Assembly: GCA_002340355.1 (NCBI GenBank)
Contig: DDLX01000026.1
Coordinates: 134,868-198,867, forward strand
Source: Cytophagales bacterium UBA2561
GTDB taxonomy: Bacteria > Bacteroidota > Bacteroidia > Cytophagales > Thermoflexibacteraceae
DNA length: 64,000 nucleotides
Reading direction: 5' to 3'
The translations under genes were made by a program, and so were the position numbers. Below, in pieces: positions 1 through 8,293 of the stretch. Below the pieces are notes generated by a model. The model worked only from the letters and a program-made list of their open reading frames with translations. It had not been told where the DNA came from and ran no database searches. Each line of letters begins with the position of its first letter. Position 1 is the first letter of the stretch.

Positions 1-1052
1 ATTTGAATTGGAGTAGTTGCTTTTGCAAACTCTTTTTGAACATAGCCTAAACCAATACCTTTATTCAACATTGGCGATAAAGAACCCGAAGTTACTATTC
101 CAATTTTTTCACCTTCTGCATTTTGAATCTCATAATCTTTCCGAGCTATACCCCTGTCTTCCAATTCAAAACCTATCAATCTCCGAGTAAATCCTTCTAT
201 TTTTTGTTTTTGTAAGTTTTCAGAATTAACAAAATTTTTTGTAAATTTCGTAATCCAACCTAATCCCGCCTCGAGTGGTGAGGTCGTGTCGTCAATGTCA
301 TTACCATAAAGACAATATCCCATTTCAAGCCGAAGAGTATCTCGTGCGCCCAGACCAATAGGTTTAATGTTAAATTCTTCACCTGCTTCAAAAATCGCAC
401 CCCAGATTTTTTCTGCAAATTCGTTAGGTACATATACTTCAAATCCTCCTGCTCCCGTGTAACCCGTTGCCGAAATCAAAACATTTTCTATCCCTGCAAA
501 TGTGCCTTTTTGGAAAGTGTAGTACTTCATTTCCGCCAAATTAATGTCAGTTAATTTTTGGAGTGTGGGTATTGCATTTTGCCCTTGTATCGCCAGAAGT
601 GACATTGCATCTGAAATATCCTTGAATTCTACTCCGAAGTCGTTATACTTCAAAATGTGATTTCGGTCTTTTTCGATATTTGAAGCATTTACAACTAACA
701 AATATTCCTCTTCTGCCAATTTATAAACCAATAAATCATCGACAATTCCGCCTGTTTCATTGGGCAAACACGAATATTGAACTCCCCCAATTTTTAACTT
801 GGAAGCATCATTAGAAGTTACTTTTTGAACTAAATCAAGAGCTTGTTTACCTTTTAAAAGAAACTCACCCATGTGCGAAACATCAAAAACGCCAACGGAT
901 TCTCGAACAGCTTTATGCTCCTCTATATCAGAGGAGTAACGAACAGGCATTAAAAAACCTGCAAATTCAATGATTTTGGCATTAAGTTTTTGGTGAATAT
1001 GGTGTAAAGCAACTTTTTGAGGTTTATTGGTCGTGTTTTGGTTATGAGACAT
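1..1052 (-). CDS. gcvT: Glycine cleavage system T protein (aminomethyltransferase), 3' end outside window
   Basis: This is the tetrahydrofolate-dependent aminomethyltransferase of the glycine cleavage complex in the cytoplasm. It takes the aminomethyl group from lipoylated H protein, releasing ammonia and methylene-THF. The frame is open from an ATG at 1052 to the window edge, about 350 codons, so only the last few residues are missing. Family features are visible: an early GFLMPVRYSS segment, VFDVSHMGEF, the folate-site region ending in LLVVNASN, and a GLGARDTLRLE segment followed by SPLEAGLGW. No P or H protein gene is nearby, so it appears monocistronic, which is common in this phylum. A -7 promoter core lies 58 bases upstream. 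Confidence is high from sequence pattern alone. Confidence 0.95.
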   Translation of the reverse strand, partial: MSHNQNTTNKPQKVALHHIHQKLNAKIIEFAGFLMPVRYSSDIEEHKAVRESVGVFDVSHMGEFLLKGKQALDLVQKVTSNDASKLKIGGVQYSCLPNETGGIVDDLLVYKLAEEEYLLVVNASNIEKDRNHILKYNDFGVEFKDISDAMSLLAIQGQNAIPTLQKLTDINLAEMKYYTFQKGTFAGIENVLISATGYTGAGGFEVYVPNEFAEKIWGAIFEAGEEFNIKPIGLGARDTLRLEMGYCLYGNDIDDTTSPLEAGLGWITKFTKNFVNSENLQKQKIEGFTRRLIGFELEDRGIARKDYEIQNAEGEKIGIVTSGSLSPMLNKGIGLGYVQKEFAKATTPIQ

Positions 1053-1109
1053 GATATTTTTATGGAATTTTTGATTTTATAAAAAAACTATTTATTACAA
1101 AATAACGAA

Positions 1110-1117
1110 CAAAGATA
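1110..1117 (-). promoter_or_regulatory. Putative -7 promoter element for gcvT
   Basis: TATCTTTG on the minus strand matches the Bacteroidota housekeeping core TAnnTTTG exactly and lies 58 bases before the gcvT ATG. I see no convincing -33 TTG at the usual 19-21 base spacing. Confidence 0.5.
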
Positions 1118-1346
1118 AGGCAATTAGGTTCTAAAAAGAATAGATTAAGACAACATAAGTACTTTATAAAAACATTAATTTCTGAAAAACTTATTCATTC
1201 AACTATATTTTTAGTTTTTTAACAAGTTTCTTAGTTATATTATTATAATATTGAAAATCAGTATTTTAAAATGTATTTTTTATTTTATTTTTGAAAAAAG
1301 CTCCAATAACGGAAAATTCAAATTAGGATTTGCAAATAAAAAAATA

Positions 1347-1354
1347 TACTTTTG
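1347..1354 (+). promoter_or_regulatory. Putative -7 promoter element for the TonB gene
   Basis: TACTTTTG matches TAnnTTTG and lies 52 bases before the ATG at 1406. A TTTG at 1329-1332 is only 14 bases upstream, shorter than the usual spacing. The 353-base gap 1053-1405 between the divergent genes otherwise holds only A/T-rich sequence. Confidence 0.45.
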
Positions 1355-1405
1355 AAGCATTGAATAAAGGATACCAATAATACATAAGATTAAAACCATA
1401 GAATC

Positions 1406-2266
1406 ATGAAGATGGCAAGTATTTTATTAGCGATTGACCCTTGGATGAAAGACACCGCACTCGTGGGAGGGCTTTTTCTAGGAGCAGTTATCGGAAGTGT
1501 GTTTTTGTTTCGTTGGATTCTTGACCGTTCAGGCAAGAAAATCATGAACTCAGGAGTTCAAAATGATGGACTGACCAAAAAATATCATGACGTAGATATT
1601 TCTAAGTACAGTCGTCTATTGGGTAATATCGGAATGTCTTTGAGTTTGGCTTTGATGATTACTGCATTTGAGTGGAAAACTTATGACGAAGTAGAGTTGA
1701 TGGACTTAGGACGAGGTGATGAAGAAATTGAAGAAGTTTTAGAAATTCCTCCAACTCAACAAACTCCTCCTCCTCCTCCCAAAGTAGTTACTCCTGAGAT
1801 TGTGGAAGTTCCTGATGAAGAAGAAATTGAAGAGGAAATTGAGGTAGATTTAAATATGGAAGTTTCACAGGAAATGGTTATTGAAGAGGTCGTTGAGGAA
1901 GTAGAAGAAGAGGAAGAAGAAGAAGTAGTAGAAGAAATTTTCACTTTTGCAGAAGAAAATGCTGAGCCTAAAATCGGTACTGTAAAGTTCTTAAAAGCTA
2001 TTGCCAAAGAGTTAAAGTATCCCAAAACTGCTCGTCGAATGGGAATTAAAGGAAAAGTTTACGTCCAGTTTATCGTAGAAAAAAACGGAAGATTGACTCA
2101 GTATCAGATTGTACGAGGAATTGGTGGCGGATGTGATGAAGAAGCTCTAAGAGCTGTGAAAGAAGTAGCTAATGATCCCAACAAAGGCATCTGGAAACCT
2201 GCTAAGCAACGTGGGAAACCTGTTCGTTTGCGTTTTGTGTTGCCTGTAACTTTCAAACTGAACTAA
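1406..2266 (+). CDS. tonB: TonB family energy transducer
   Basis: This inner-membrane protein should pass proton-motive energy from ExbB-ExbD to TonB-dependent outer-membrane receptors. The 286 residues show a hydrophobic segment at about 18-38, a second at about 70-86, a proline run after an IPPTQQT sequence near residue 115, and a long Glu/Val-rich periplasmic spacer (about 130-178). The C-terminal TonB domain spans about 190-286 and includes YPKTARRMGIKGKVYVQF and a GCDEEALRAV helix. The segment KYHDVDISKYSRLLGNIG before the second hydrophobic stretch is typical of Bacteroidota TonB. No exbB or exbD is adjacent. The acidic spacer is unusually rich in Glu. A strong hairpin terminator follows. 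Confidence 0.9.
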   Translation: MKMASILLAIDPWMKDTALVGGLFLGAVIGSVFLFRWILDRSGKKIMNSGVQNDGLTKKYHDVDISKYSRLLGNIGMSLSLALMITAFEWKTYDEVELMDLGRGDEEIEEVLEIPPTQQTPPPPPKVVTPEIVEVPDEEEIEEEIEVDLNMEVSQEMVIEEVVEEVEEEEEEEVVEEIFTFAEENAEPKIGTVKFLKAIAKELKYPKTARRMGIKGKVYVQFIVEKNGRLTQYQIVRGIGGGCDEEALRAVKEVANDPNKGIWKPAKQRGKPVRLRFVLPVTFKLN

Positions 2267-2288
2267 TAAATTATATATTTTATATATT

Positions 2289-2329
2289 AAAAGCCTCCTT
2301 AAACTCATGAATAGTTCAAGGAGGCTTTT
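2289..2329. terminator. Bidirectional intrinsic terminator
   Basis: A perfect 12-bp stem (arms 2289-2300 and 2318-2329, AAAAGCCTCCTT and its complement) encloses a 17-base loop. The A-rich and T-rich outer ends let it serve both the TonB gene and the converging Rpn gene that stops at 2347. Confidence 0.85.
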
Positions 2330-2346
2330 CAATTTGTACTTGAGTA

Positions 2347-3345
2347 TTACAATTGTCGAATTTCTTCAGCAGATAATCCTGTAACTTCAATAATTTCTAC
2401 CTCTGGTAATCCAGCAATTTTTAGCTTTCGCGCAATTTCTTGGGCTTGTTCTAGTTTTCCTTGTTCTACCCCCTCTTTCAAGCCTCTTTCCAAACCTCGT
2501 TCCAAGCCTTGTTCTAAGCCTTGTTCTAAGCCTTTCTCCAGTCCTTCCTTCAAACCCTGCTTCAACCCTTCTTTTCGTCCCTCCTTTAGCCCCTGTTGTC
2601 TCCCCTTATGAGTAGCTTCAGTCCGAATAGTATACTCCACATTTGCCTCAATTACTCGATTTTTTTGGTAATTCTCGTACTGCTTTTTCTCCGCAAAGGA
2701 CAAATATTCATAATCTAATTTTTCCTTTGCTTCTGATAAGCCTTGTGCATTGGAATTTTCTGTTACTTCACTATTTTTCAAAAAGTAGATCCATTCGTCC
2801 AATGTGTCCTTAGCAATATCATCAAAATTATTCACTTTCAGGATATAATATTTAGGATAAATATCGGAAAGATGTTCAATTCTAAATTCATTACGCTGAT
2901 ATAAAGTAGGCTTTAGGACTTCCTGATCATGAACTCCTACAAATTCACCTTGATATTCATAGATATAATCTTTACCATGTCCTAACTGAAAATAGACAAT
3001 ATTTATAGAATATACTTTTCGGATATTGCCATATGATTCACCTAGTTTAATGTATTCAGTAATTAATTTAGAAGCACCATACAACATCCGATGAAAATAA
3101 TCCATTTCAGGATTATTCTGAATTTCAATCAAGAACAATTCGCCTGTATGATTTTTGGCTAAAATATCAACTCGATTGTATTTATCATTTTCTTCCTCTT
3201 GATTGGCTTCACTTTCTAAAATACTTTCAATATAAACATCAAACTTTAACAATTCGGTTAGGAAACCTTCTAAAATACCAAAGTTTGCTTTGTGGCGCAA
3301 TAGTTTTTTCATTGCCCAATCAAAGTGAATTAGTTTTTTAGCCAT
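2347..3345 (-). CDS. Rpn family / PD-(D/E)XK nuclease-type protein with tetrapeptide repeats
   Basis: This is a member of the Rpn (recombination-promoting nuclease) / PDDEXK_2 transposase-like family, 332 residues. The N-terminal part opens with the typical FDWAMKKLLRHKANF. The likely nuclease core is the D of RVDILAK near residue 59 followed by the E of LFLIEIQN, a D-x(n)-ExQ arrangement. Residues about 245-305 are a run of four-residue units (EGLK, EQGL, ERGL), followed by a short helical tail with LPEVEIIEVTGLS. Family members are often annotated as transposases, but Rpn proteins of E. coli are nucleases and no inverted repeats flank this one. The gene lies singly between tonB and nfu. Function in this organism is uncertain. 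Confidence 0.8.
   Translation of the reverse strand: MAKKLIHFDWAMKKLLRHKANFGILEGFLTELLKFDVYIESILESEANQEEENDKYNRVDILAKNHTGELFLIEIQNNPEMDYFHRMLYGASKLITEYIKLGESYGNIRKVYSINIVYFQLGHGKDYIYEYQGEFVGVHDQEVLKPTLYQRNEFRIEHLSDIYPKYYILKVNNFDDIAKDTLDEWIYFLKNSEVTENSNAQGLSEAKEKLDYEYLSFAEKKQYENYQKNRVIEANVEYTIRTEATHKGRQQGLKEGRKEGLKQGLKEGLEKGLEQGLEQGLERGLERGLKEGVEQGKLEQAQEIARKLKIAGLPEVEIIEVTGLSAEEIRQL
2452..2600 (-). repeat. 12-bp in-frame tandem repeat inside the Rpn gene
   Basis: About a dozen imperfect 12-bp units run through the 3' half of the gene, each encoding a variant of GL(K/E)(E/Q/R). Unit length is a multiple of three, so gain or loss of units keeps the frame. The two units around 2505-2530 (ccttgttctaag) are nearly identical, suggesting recent slippage. 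Confidence 0.85.
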
Positions 3346-3377
3346 GATTAATTAGCAAAGAATAAGAAACAAAACTT

Positions 3378-3623
3378 CTAAATATTTATTGCATGAACTC
3401 CCTTAATTTCAGGAACAGCCTTAATAACCGCTTGCTCAATACCTGCTCGTAAGGTCATCATTGACATTGGACAGCTTTCACAAGAACCTAAAAGCTTGAT
3501 TTCCAATATCATATTATCAGTTAAACCTAAAACTTCTAAATCACCACCATCTTTAATAAGATAGGGACGTATAGTATTTAACGCCTTATTTGCTTCAATA
3601 AGCAAATTATCTTTTTCTTTCAT
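3378..3623 (-). CDS. nfu: NifU-like C-terminal domain Fe-S scaffold/carrier
   Basis: This 81-residue protein is a single NifU C-terminal (Nfu) domain, which carries a 4Fe-4S cluster between two subunits and hands it to apo-proteins. The signature is visible: IRPYLIKDGGDLEVLGL, then LLGSCESCPMSMMTLRAGIE, whose CxxC motif is the cluster ligand pair. The length matches the short stand-alone form. It lies 85 bases downstream of the Mrp ATPase gene on the same strand, and both act in Fe-S cluster assembly, so co-transcription is likely. No other Fe-S genes are nearby. Confidence 0.92.
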   Translation of the reverse strand: MKEKDNLLIEANKALNTIRPYLIKDGGDLEVLGLTDNMILEIKLLGSCESCPMSMMTLRAGIEQAVIKAVPEIKGVHAINI

Positions 3624-3708
3624 TTCATCTTCATATTACAAAGTCACTAAAAAATAAATAGTCAGTGAGCATTTAATTACAACGCAAATTCATTTTTTAA
3701 ACAGTTTT

Positions 3709-4776
3709 TTAAACAGTAGTCGCGTTTCGTACTGCCAAAGTTCGCGCTACTTCCTGAGCTACTTCTTCGAAGGCATATCGCACCAGATTTTTTTGCAAGA
3801 CAATTGGCATTCCTGCATCACCTGACTCTCGGACACCCTGTACAATCGGAATTTCACCCAAAAAATTTACTTCATTCCGTTTTGCTAATAACTTTCCTCC
3901 CTCTTGTCCAAAAATATAATATTTATTATTTGGCAATTCTTCAGGCGTAAAGTATGCCATATTTTCAACTACTCCAAGAATTGGGACATCAATTTTTGGC
4001 TGTTTAAACATCGCAATTGCTTTCTGGGCATCAGCTAGCGCTACTTTTTGTGGAGTTGTTACGACTACTGCACCATTCACAGGAATGGTTTGTACAAGAG
4101 TCAAATGAATATCACTTGTACCTGGGGGTAAATCAATCAATAAATAATCTAATTTTCCCCAATCAGCATCACTTAGAAATTGTCGGAGTGCTGAGCTTGC
4201 CATGGGACCTCGCCAAATTACGGCTTCCTCTGGTGCCGCTAAAAAACCAATTGAAAGTAACTTAACACCATATTTCTGAACAGGAATAATAATATTTTTA
4301 TTGTTATCCTTTACGACTCCTGGTTTTGCTGTTTCACAATCAAACATAGTTGGAATAGAAGGACCATAAATATCAGCATCTACCAATCCTACTTTAGCTC
4401 CTGTTTCGGCAAGGGCAACCGCCAAATTAGCTGAAATCGTAGATTTTCCAACGCCACCTTTACCCGAAGCAATGGCAATTACATTCTTGACATTTGGTAA
4501 AACTGTGTTATTTGTTCGTAAAGAAGTTACATTAGCTGTCATATTTACCTCAACCTCCAAATTAGGAGAAACATACTCAGCAATAGCCTCTTCACAAGAA
4601 GTGCGGATTTGCTCCTTAAGTGGACACGCAGGAGTTGTGAGAACTACCGTAAACTTCACTTTATTTCCTTGAATATCAATATCCTGAATCATATTCAAGG
4701 AAACTAAATCTTTTTTCAAATCAGGTTCTTCAACGTGTGAAAGTGCTGACTTAATTTGATTGGGTGTAATAGACAT
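3709..4776 (-). CDS. mrp: Mrp/ApbC/NBP35 family Fe-S carrier ATPase
   Basis: This is a cytoplasmic P-loop ATPase that binds and transfers Fe-S clusters. Residues about 5-80 form the MIP18/DUF59 domain, including TTPACPLKEQI. Residues about 95-345 form the MinD/Mrp domain, with the deviant Walker A GKGGVGKS at 105-112 and a DLPPGTSDIHLT segment. The usual C-terminal CxxC cluster ligands of many Mrp proteins are not seen: the region VVENMAYFTPEEL is followed by NNKYYIFGQEGG with no cysteine. From memory, other Bacteroidota Mrp proteins look the same. Transcription probably continues into nfu. Confidence 0.93.
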   Translation of the reverse strand: MSITPNQIKSALSHVEEPDLKKDLVSLNMIQDIDIQGNKVKFTVVLTTPACPLKEQIRTSCEEAIAEYVSPNLEVEVNMTANVTSLRTNNTVLPNVKNVIAIASGKGGVGKSTISANLAVALAETGAKVGLVDADIYGPSIPTMFDCETAKPGVVKDNNKNIIIPVQKYGVKLLSIGFLAAPEEAVIWRGPMASSALRQFLSDADWGKLDYLLIDLPPGTSDIHLTLVQTIPVNGAVVVTTPQKVALADAQKAIAMFKQPKIDVPILGVVENMAYFTPEELPNNKYYIFGQEGGKLLAKRNEVNFLGEIPIVQGVRESGDAGMPIVLQKNLVRYAFEEVAQEVARTLAVRNATTV

Positions 4777-4901
4777 ATAATATTTTGATTTTCAATGGCT
4801 TAAACCAACCTCTGAAAGTGATTAAGTATAGATTTAAATAAAACCTTGAGCATACTGAAAAAGTTTTATTTTTTGTAACAAATCAAACCAAAACTCGGCA
4901 A

Positions 4902-4909
4902 TATCTTTG
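4902..4909 (+). promoter_or_regulatory. Putative -7 element for the D15-type outer-membrane protein
   Basis: TATCTTTG matches TAnnTTTG and lies 86 bases before the ATG at 4996. The nearest upstream TTG (4873-4875) is 26 bases away, longer than usual. Confidence 0.45.
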
Positions 4910-4995
4910 AACTTTATTTCAGAACAAAATTCGTTCATACAATAAACCCATTAAGAACTGCTCTCTATTTTATTTAAATCCAAAAATACAATAAT

Positions 4996-6135
4996 ATGAA
5001 ACCTTATTCCTTTTTTTGCCTAAAAGTTAAAATTTTAAGTTTATGGTTTGGTTTTCAGATTTTTAGCTCTATTTCTACTTTCGGGACAGAATCTATTCTT
5101 ATGGACTCTATCACACAAGATACCACAAAAAAGATGACGATTGTCCCATTGCCCGTCATTTACTATACTCCAGAAACTCACTGGGCATTTGGTGCTTTAG
5201 GACAATTTTTGTTTAAAATGAGTGCCAAAGATACAGCTTCCCGAACTTCAAGTTTACAAGTCACCGCAATTTATACAGCTAATAAACAATATTTAGCAAA
5301 TACGACATACAATGTATTTTTTGACCAAGAAAAATATTGGTTAAATGGATATATCACGTACAAAAAATTTCCTGAGTTCTTTTATGGTCTTGGCAATAAT
5401 ACTTCCTTAGAAAATAGAGAAAACTTCTCCTATTTCAGTATTGATTGGGCAGGTTCATTTGTACGAAAAATTAAAAAAGGCACATTTCTAGGAATTACTC
5501 ATAAATTTCAAAAAATGTATGATGTTGTTCCTGACCCAGATACCTTTTTGGAAAACAGTACGTTAGCTGGAGCAAGAGGATTTCGAATTTCGGGAATAGG
5601 GTTGACATTCATTCGAGACGAACGAAATAGTATTATTAATGCTTCACGAGGATTTTATTTGGAATTTTCGACTCGTTTATTTCGTAAAATGTTGGGGAGT
5701 GAATACGAATATGAATTTTATCGAATAGACGCTCGAAAATATTTCTCTCTCTCTAAAAATCAGCGTCATATTCTTGCTTTTCAGGCATTAGGCGAATTCC
5801 GATCAGGTACAGTTCCTATTCACCGACTTTCTCGGATGGGTGGTGAATATACGATGCGAGGGCATTATATCGGAAGATATCGAGATAACCAATATTGGAC
5901 AACACAAGCAGAATATCGGTTTCCAATTTATAAATTTTTGGGCGGAGTTGGTTTTGCAGGTATGGGCAATGTCTGCCAGTCCTGTATCGAAACATCTTTT
6001 GATAAATTAAAATATTCCGTAGGAAGTGGATTACGATTTATGATTGACAAAACTGAACGCCTTAATATTCGCTTAGATTATGCCTTTATTCGAGATGATT
6101 CTAATTTTTATATTCAAATTACAGAAGCTTTTTAG
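4996..6135 (+). CDS. BamA/TamA-like surface antigen (D15) outer-membrane beta-barrel protein
   Basis: This 379-residue protein has an N-terminal hydrophobic signal (about 1-30, ending before FGTESILM). The rest is rich in alternating aromatic strands, as in a 16-strand barrel. Features of the D15/Omp85 barrel are present: a GIGLTFIRDERNS segment, RGFYLEFSTRLF, GGEYTMRGHYIGRYRDNQYW (the conserved RG..GRYRD lid-loop motif), a QAEYRFPIYKF strand, and a C-terminal strand. No POTRA domains are visible, so it belongs to the short single-barrel group of unknown substrate rather than being BamA itself. It ends about 105 bases before the converging tRNA-Val gene. Confidence 0.82.
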   Translation: MKPYSFFCLKVKILSLWFGFQIFSSISTFGTESILMDSITQDTTKKMTIVPLPVIYYTPETHWAFGALGQFLFKMSAKDTASRTSSLQVTAIYTANKQYLANTTYNVFFDQEKYWLNGYITYKKFPEFFYGLGNNTSLENRENFSYFSIDWAGSFVRKIKKGTFLGITHKFQKMYDVVPDPDTFLENSTLAGARGFRISGIGLTFIRDERNSIINASRGFYLEFSTRLFRKMLGSEYEYEFYRIDARKYFSLSKNQRHILAFQALGEFRSGTVPIHRLSRMGGEYTMRGHYIGRYRDNQYWTTQAEYRFPIYKFLGGVGFAGMGNVCQSCIETSFDKLKYSVGSGLRFMIDKTERLNIRLDYAFIRDDSNFYIQITEAF

Positions 6136-6240
6136 ACAAAAAACGACCTTAATTTATTACTGTCTTGAATAGTTGGTAATTAACGTACTTGTATTATTTT
6201 TGATAAAGTATTTTTACAACCTATTGTGTTAAGATAAAAG

Positions 6241-6315
6241 TGGAACGTAGAGGATTCGAACCTCCGACCCCTGCCCTGTCAAGGCAGTGCTCTAAACCAA
6301 CTGAGCTAACGTTCC
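6241..6315 (-). tRNA. tRNA-Val (anticodon GAC)
   Basis: On the minus strand the sequence folds as a full cloverleaf. The acceptor stem is GGAACGT/ACGTTCC with discriminator A. The D arm is GCTC...GAGC, the anticodon stem is CTGCC/GGCAG around loop TTGACAG (anticodon GAC, reading GUC/GUU Val codons), and the T arm is GGAGG-TTCGAAT-CCTCT. The CCA end is not encoded. Upstream on the same strand, GATATTTG near 6360-6370 resembles a one-mismatch promoter core. Confidence 0.96.
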
Positions 6316-6477
6316 ATTTTTATTTAGTCTTAATAAGTGCGTTCTCTTTCTAAATGCGGGTGCAAATATCTGAATTTTCAAATGATTTTCCAAATAATAA
6401 CACTAAAAAAATAGTTTAAATACTCTTAGAAATCAGATATAAGCTCATTTTTGACAATAAATGTCAGGCTTTGATGT

Positions 6478-6485
6478 TATTTTTG
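6478..6485 (+). promoter_or_regulatory. Putative -7 element for the MORN-like repeat gene
   Basis: TATTTTTG matches TAnnTTTG, with a TTG at 6451-6453 (24 bases upstream). It lies 128 bases before the ATG at 6613. An 18-base tandem duplication, cacattccttttaaaa at 6556-6571 and again at 6574-6589, sits between this site and the gene. Confidence 0.35.
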
Positions 6486-6612
6486 GGAATATTAAAAAAA
6501 ATATTTAATGTTTTCTTCAGTTCAAATATATTGACAATCAGTTTATTAAAAAAAACACATTCCTTTTAAAAACCACATTCCTTTTAAAAGTAACACTCCG
6601 ACCAAAAACCCC

Positions 6613-8082
6613 ATGAAAAAAATATCCAAAAAATGGTTGAGTTTTTTTTTCGTTAGTAGCTTAACTTATGTTGCCTTTGCTCAACAAGAATGGGTGAAAG
6701 TGCAAAAACCTTTTGACTCTCTCAATTCAGCTATCAAAGAAGAATACTATGTTCTTAAAGATAGTCCCAATGTGATTGATGGTAGCTATACTAGTTATTA
6801 TCAAAGTGGCAAGGTAAAGGTAAAAGGAAATTTTAAGCAAGGAAAAATGATCGGTGAATATATTCAATATTACGAGACTGGTGAGCTTCGTATGAAAGTT
6901 TATTTCAAAGACGGAAAACGGGAAGGAAAAGTAGCAGAATATTACCCAAGTGGACAGAAAATGTTAGAATATAACTGCTTGAATGACAAACGAGAAGGAA
7001 CTATATTTGCTTATACTACAGACGGAACGATCATCGAAAAAGGAAGCTATCAAAATGATAATAAGCATGGACTTTTTCAAAATTACTATCCCAATAAAAA
7101 TCTCAAGTCAGAGGGATATTTCGAACAAGGTAAGCCCCATGGTGTGCTAAAAAAATACTACCAAACTGGAATAATACAGGAAGCCTTAACTTATGTTGAT
7201 GGCATTCAGCACGGAAAAGCCATGCAATACTATTCGAATGGAAAACCACAAGTTGAAACCGTTTTTAAGAATGGGGCATTAGCTCCTGACTCTGCCAAAA
7301 CTTACTATGAAAATGGCGTTTTGGAACTCGAAATCTTTATGAAAAATGATAAATTTAGTGAGTTTCGATCTTTTAGTTCAAGGGGTATCCTACGAAAAAA
7401 AGGAATGGTAATGCTCAAAGGAAATCGAAAGTTAGGCAAAACTATTAAATCTTCAGCATTTCTGAGTGCCGTATTACATGGTTCAGTATCAGGATTTTAT
7501 GAGAATGGAACAGCACATTATAACTTAAATTATCGAAATGGGAAGAAAGTTGGTTTGAATATTTATTACTATCCAAATGGAAAAGTAGAGAAAAAAATTA
7601 CTTTCAAAAATAATGAAAAAAACCAAAAGATACAGAAATTTTACCAAAATGGAAATTTACAGGAAGAACGTACTATAAAAGATAAACGTACCGAAGGTAA
7701 ACGTAAATATTACCATCCAAACGGCAAACTAAAAGTACTAGAAACCTATATTCGTGGACAAATTATTGGGGTTCGAGAAACTTATTATTCATCAGGCGAA
7801 TTGCTCTCGAAAGAGCCATTTTATAAAGGCAAACTAAAAGGAACAGTCTTCGAATACTATAAGTCGGGAAGAGTAAAATCGGAAACTACTTATCGAAGTG
7901 GACACATTGCAGGATATGTAAAAACATATTATGAAAATCGTCAACTTGCCAGTCGAGGACGACAATACAGCACGCGCCGAACAGGAAAATGGTCATTCTA
8001 TGACCAAAAGGGAAAAAAAACAAAAATGCAAATTTGGAAAAATGGACGGCTTGCCTCTGAAAAAATATTTAATAAAGAATAA
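6613..8082 (+). CDS. Secreted MORN-like (YwqK-type) repeat protein
   Basis: The 489-residue product has a clear signal peptide (about 1-23, ending ...YVAFAQ). The rest consists almost entirely of about 20 MORN-variant repeats of 22-24 residues with the pattern YYxxGxlkxxxxYkxGkxxG. Such repeats form an elongated beta-hairpin sheet. Databases often label them 'toxin-antitoxin system YwqK family antitoxin', but nothing here indicates a toxin partner, and a periplasmic or surface binding role is more plausible. It stands alone between the tRNA and tex, and a hairpin terminator follows. Substrate or partner unknown. Confidence 0.8.
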   Translation: MKKISKKWLSFFFVSSLTYVAFAQQEWVKVQKPFDSLNSAIKEEYYVLKDSPNVIDGSYTSYYQSGKVKVKGNFKQGKMIGEYIQYYETGELRMKVYFKDGKREGKVAEYYPSGQKMLEYNCLNDKREGTIFAYTTDGTIIEKGSYQNDNKHGLFQNYYPNKNLKSEGYFEQGKPHGVLKKYYQTGIIQEALTYVDGIQHGKAMQYYSNGKPQVETVFKNGALAPDSAKTYYENGVLELEIFMKNDKFSEFRSFSSRGILRKKGMVMLKGNRKLGKTIKSSAFLSAVLHGSVSGFYENGTAHYNLNYRNGKKVGLNIYYYPNGKVEKKITFKNNEKNQKIQKFYQNGNLQEERTIKDKRTEGKRKYYHPNGKLKVLETYIRGQIIGVRETYYSSGELLSKEPFYKGKLKGTVFEYYKSGRVKSETTYRSGHIAGYVKTYYENRQLASRGRQYSTRRTGKWSFYDQKGKKTKMQIWKNGRLASEKIFNKE

Positions 8083-8126
8083 AATTAGTATTAAAGTCTA
8101 ACTTTCAAGGTATAACGATATATTTT

Positions 8127-8159
8127 AAACCTGCTAAGTTTTGAAAGCTTAGGAGGTTT
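8127..8159. terminator. Hairpin terminator after the MORN-like gene
   Basis: Arms AAACCTGCTAAG (8127-8138) and CTTAGGAGGTTT (8148-8159) pair over 12 positions with one mismatch, and TTTTGTTTT follows. It resembles other 'acctGCnAAGTTTT' palindromes downstream of genes in this window. Confidence 0.7.
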
Positions 8160-8293
8160 TGTTTTAATATCAAACCTGATTCATAAGATTTAAAACAAGT
8201 TTGACTTAAATTTTATGATCTAATTTATGAAGTGTACTTCAAAAATCCTTAAAATCCAATACATTTGAAGTCTCAAAATTGACGAAAAAGTAA

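Noticed and set aside
1756..2025. Minus-strand Ser/Thr-rich ORF inside tonB
   Set aside because: It is the shadow of the Glu/Val-rich codons on the opposite strand, with no independent start signals.
2452..2600. CRISPR-like short repeated units
   Set aside because: Units are 12 bases with no spacers and are in frame within a coding gene encoding GLKE-type repeats.
2347..3345. Active insertion sequence based on the transposase-like label
   Set aside because: No terminal inverted repeats or target-site duplications are seen around the gene.
6613..8082. YwqK-type antitoxin label for the MORN-like protein
   Set aside because: It has a signal peptide and no toxin gene beside it, so the database family name is not evidence of a toxin-antitoxin system.
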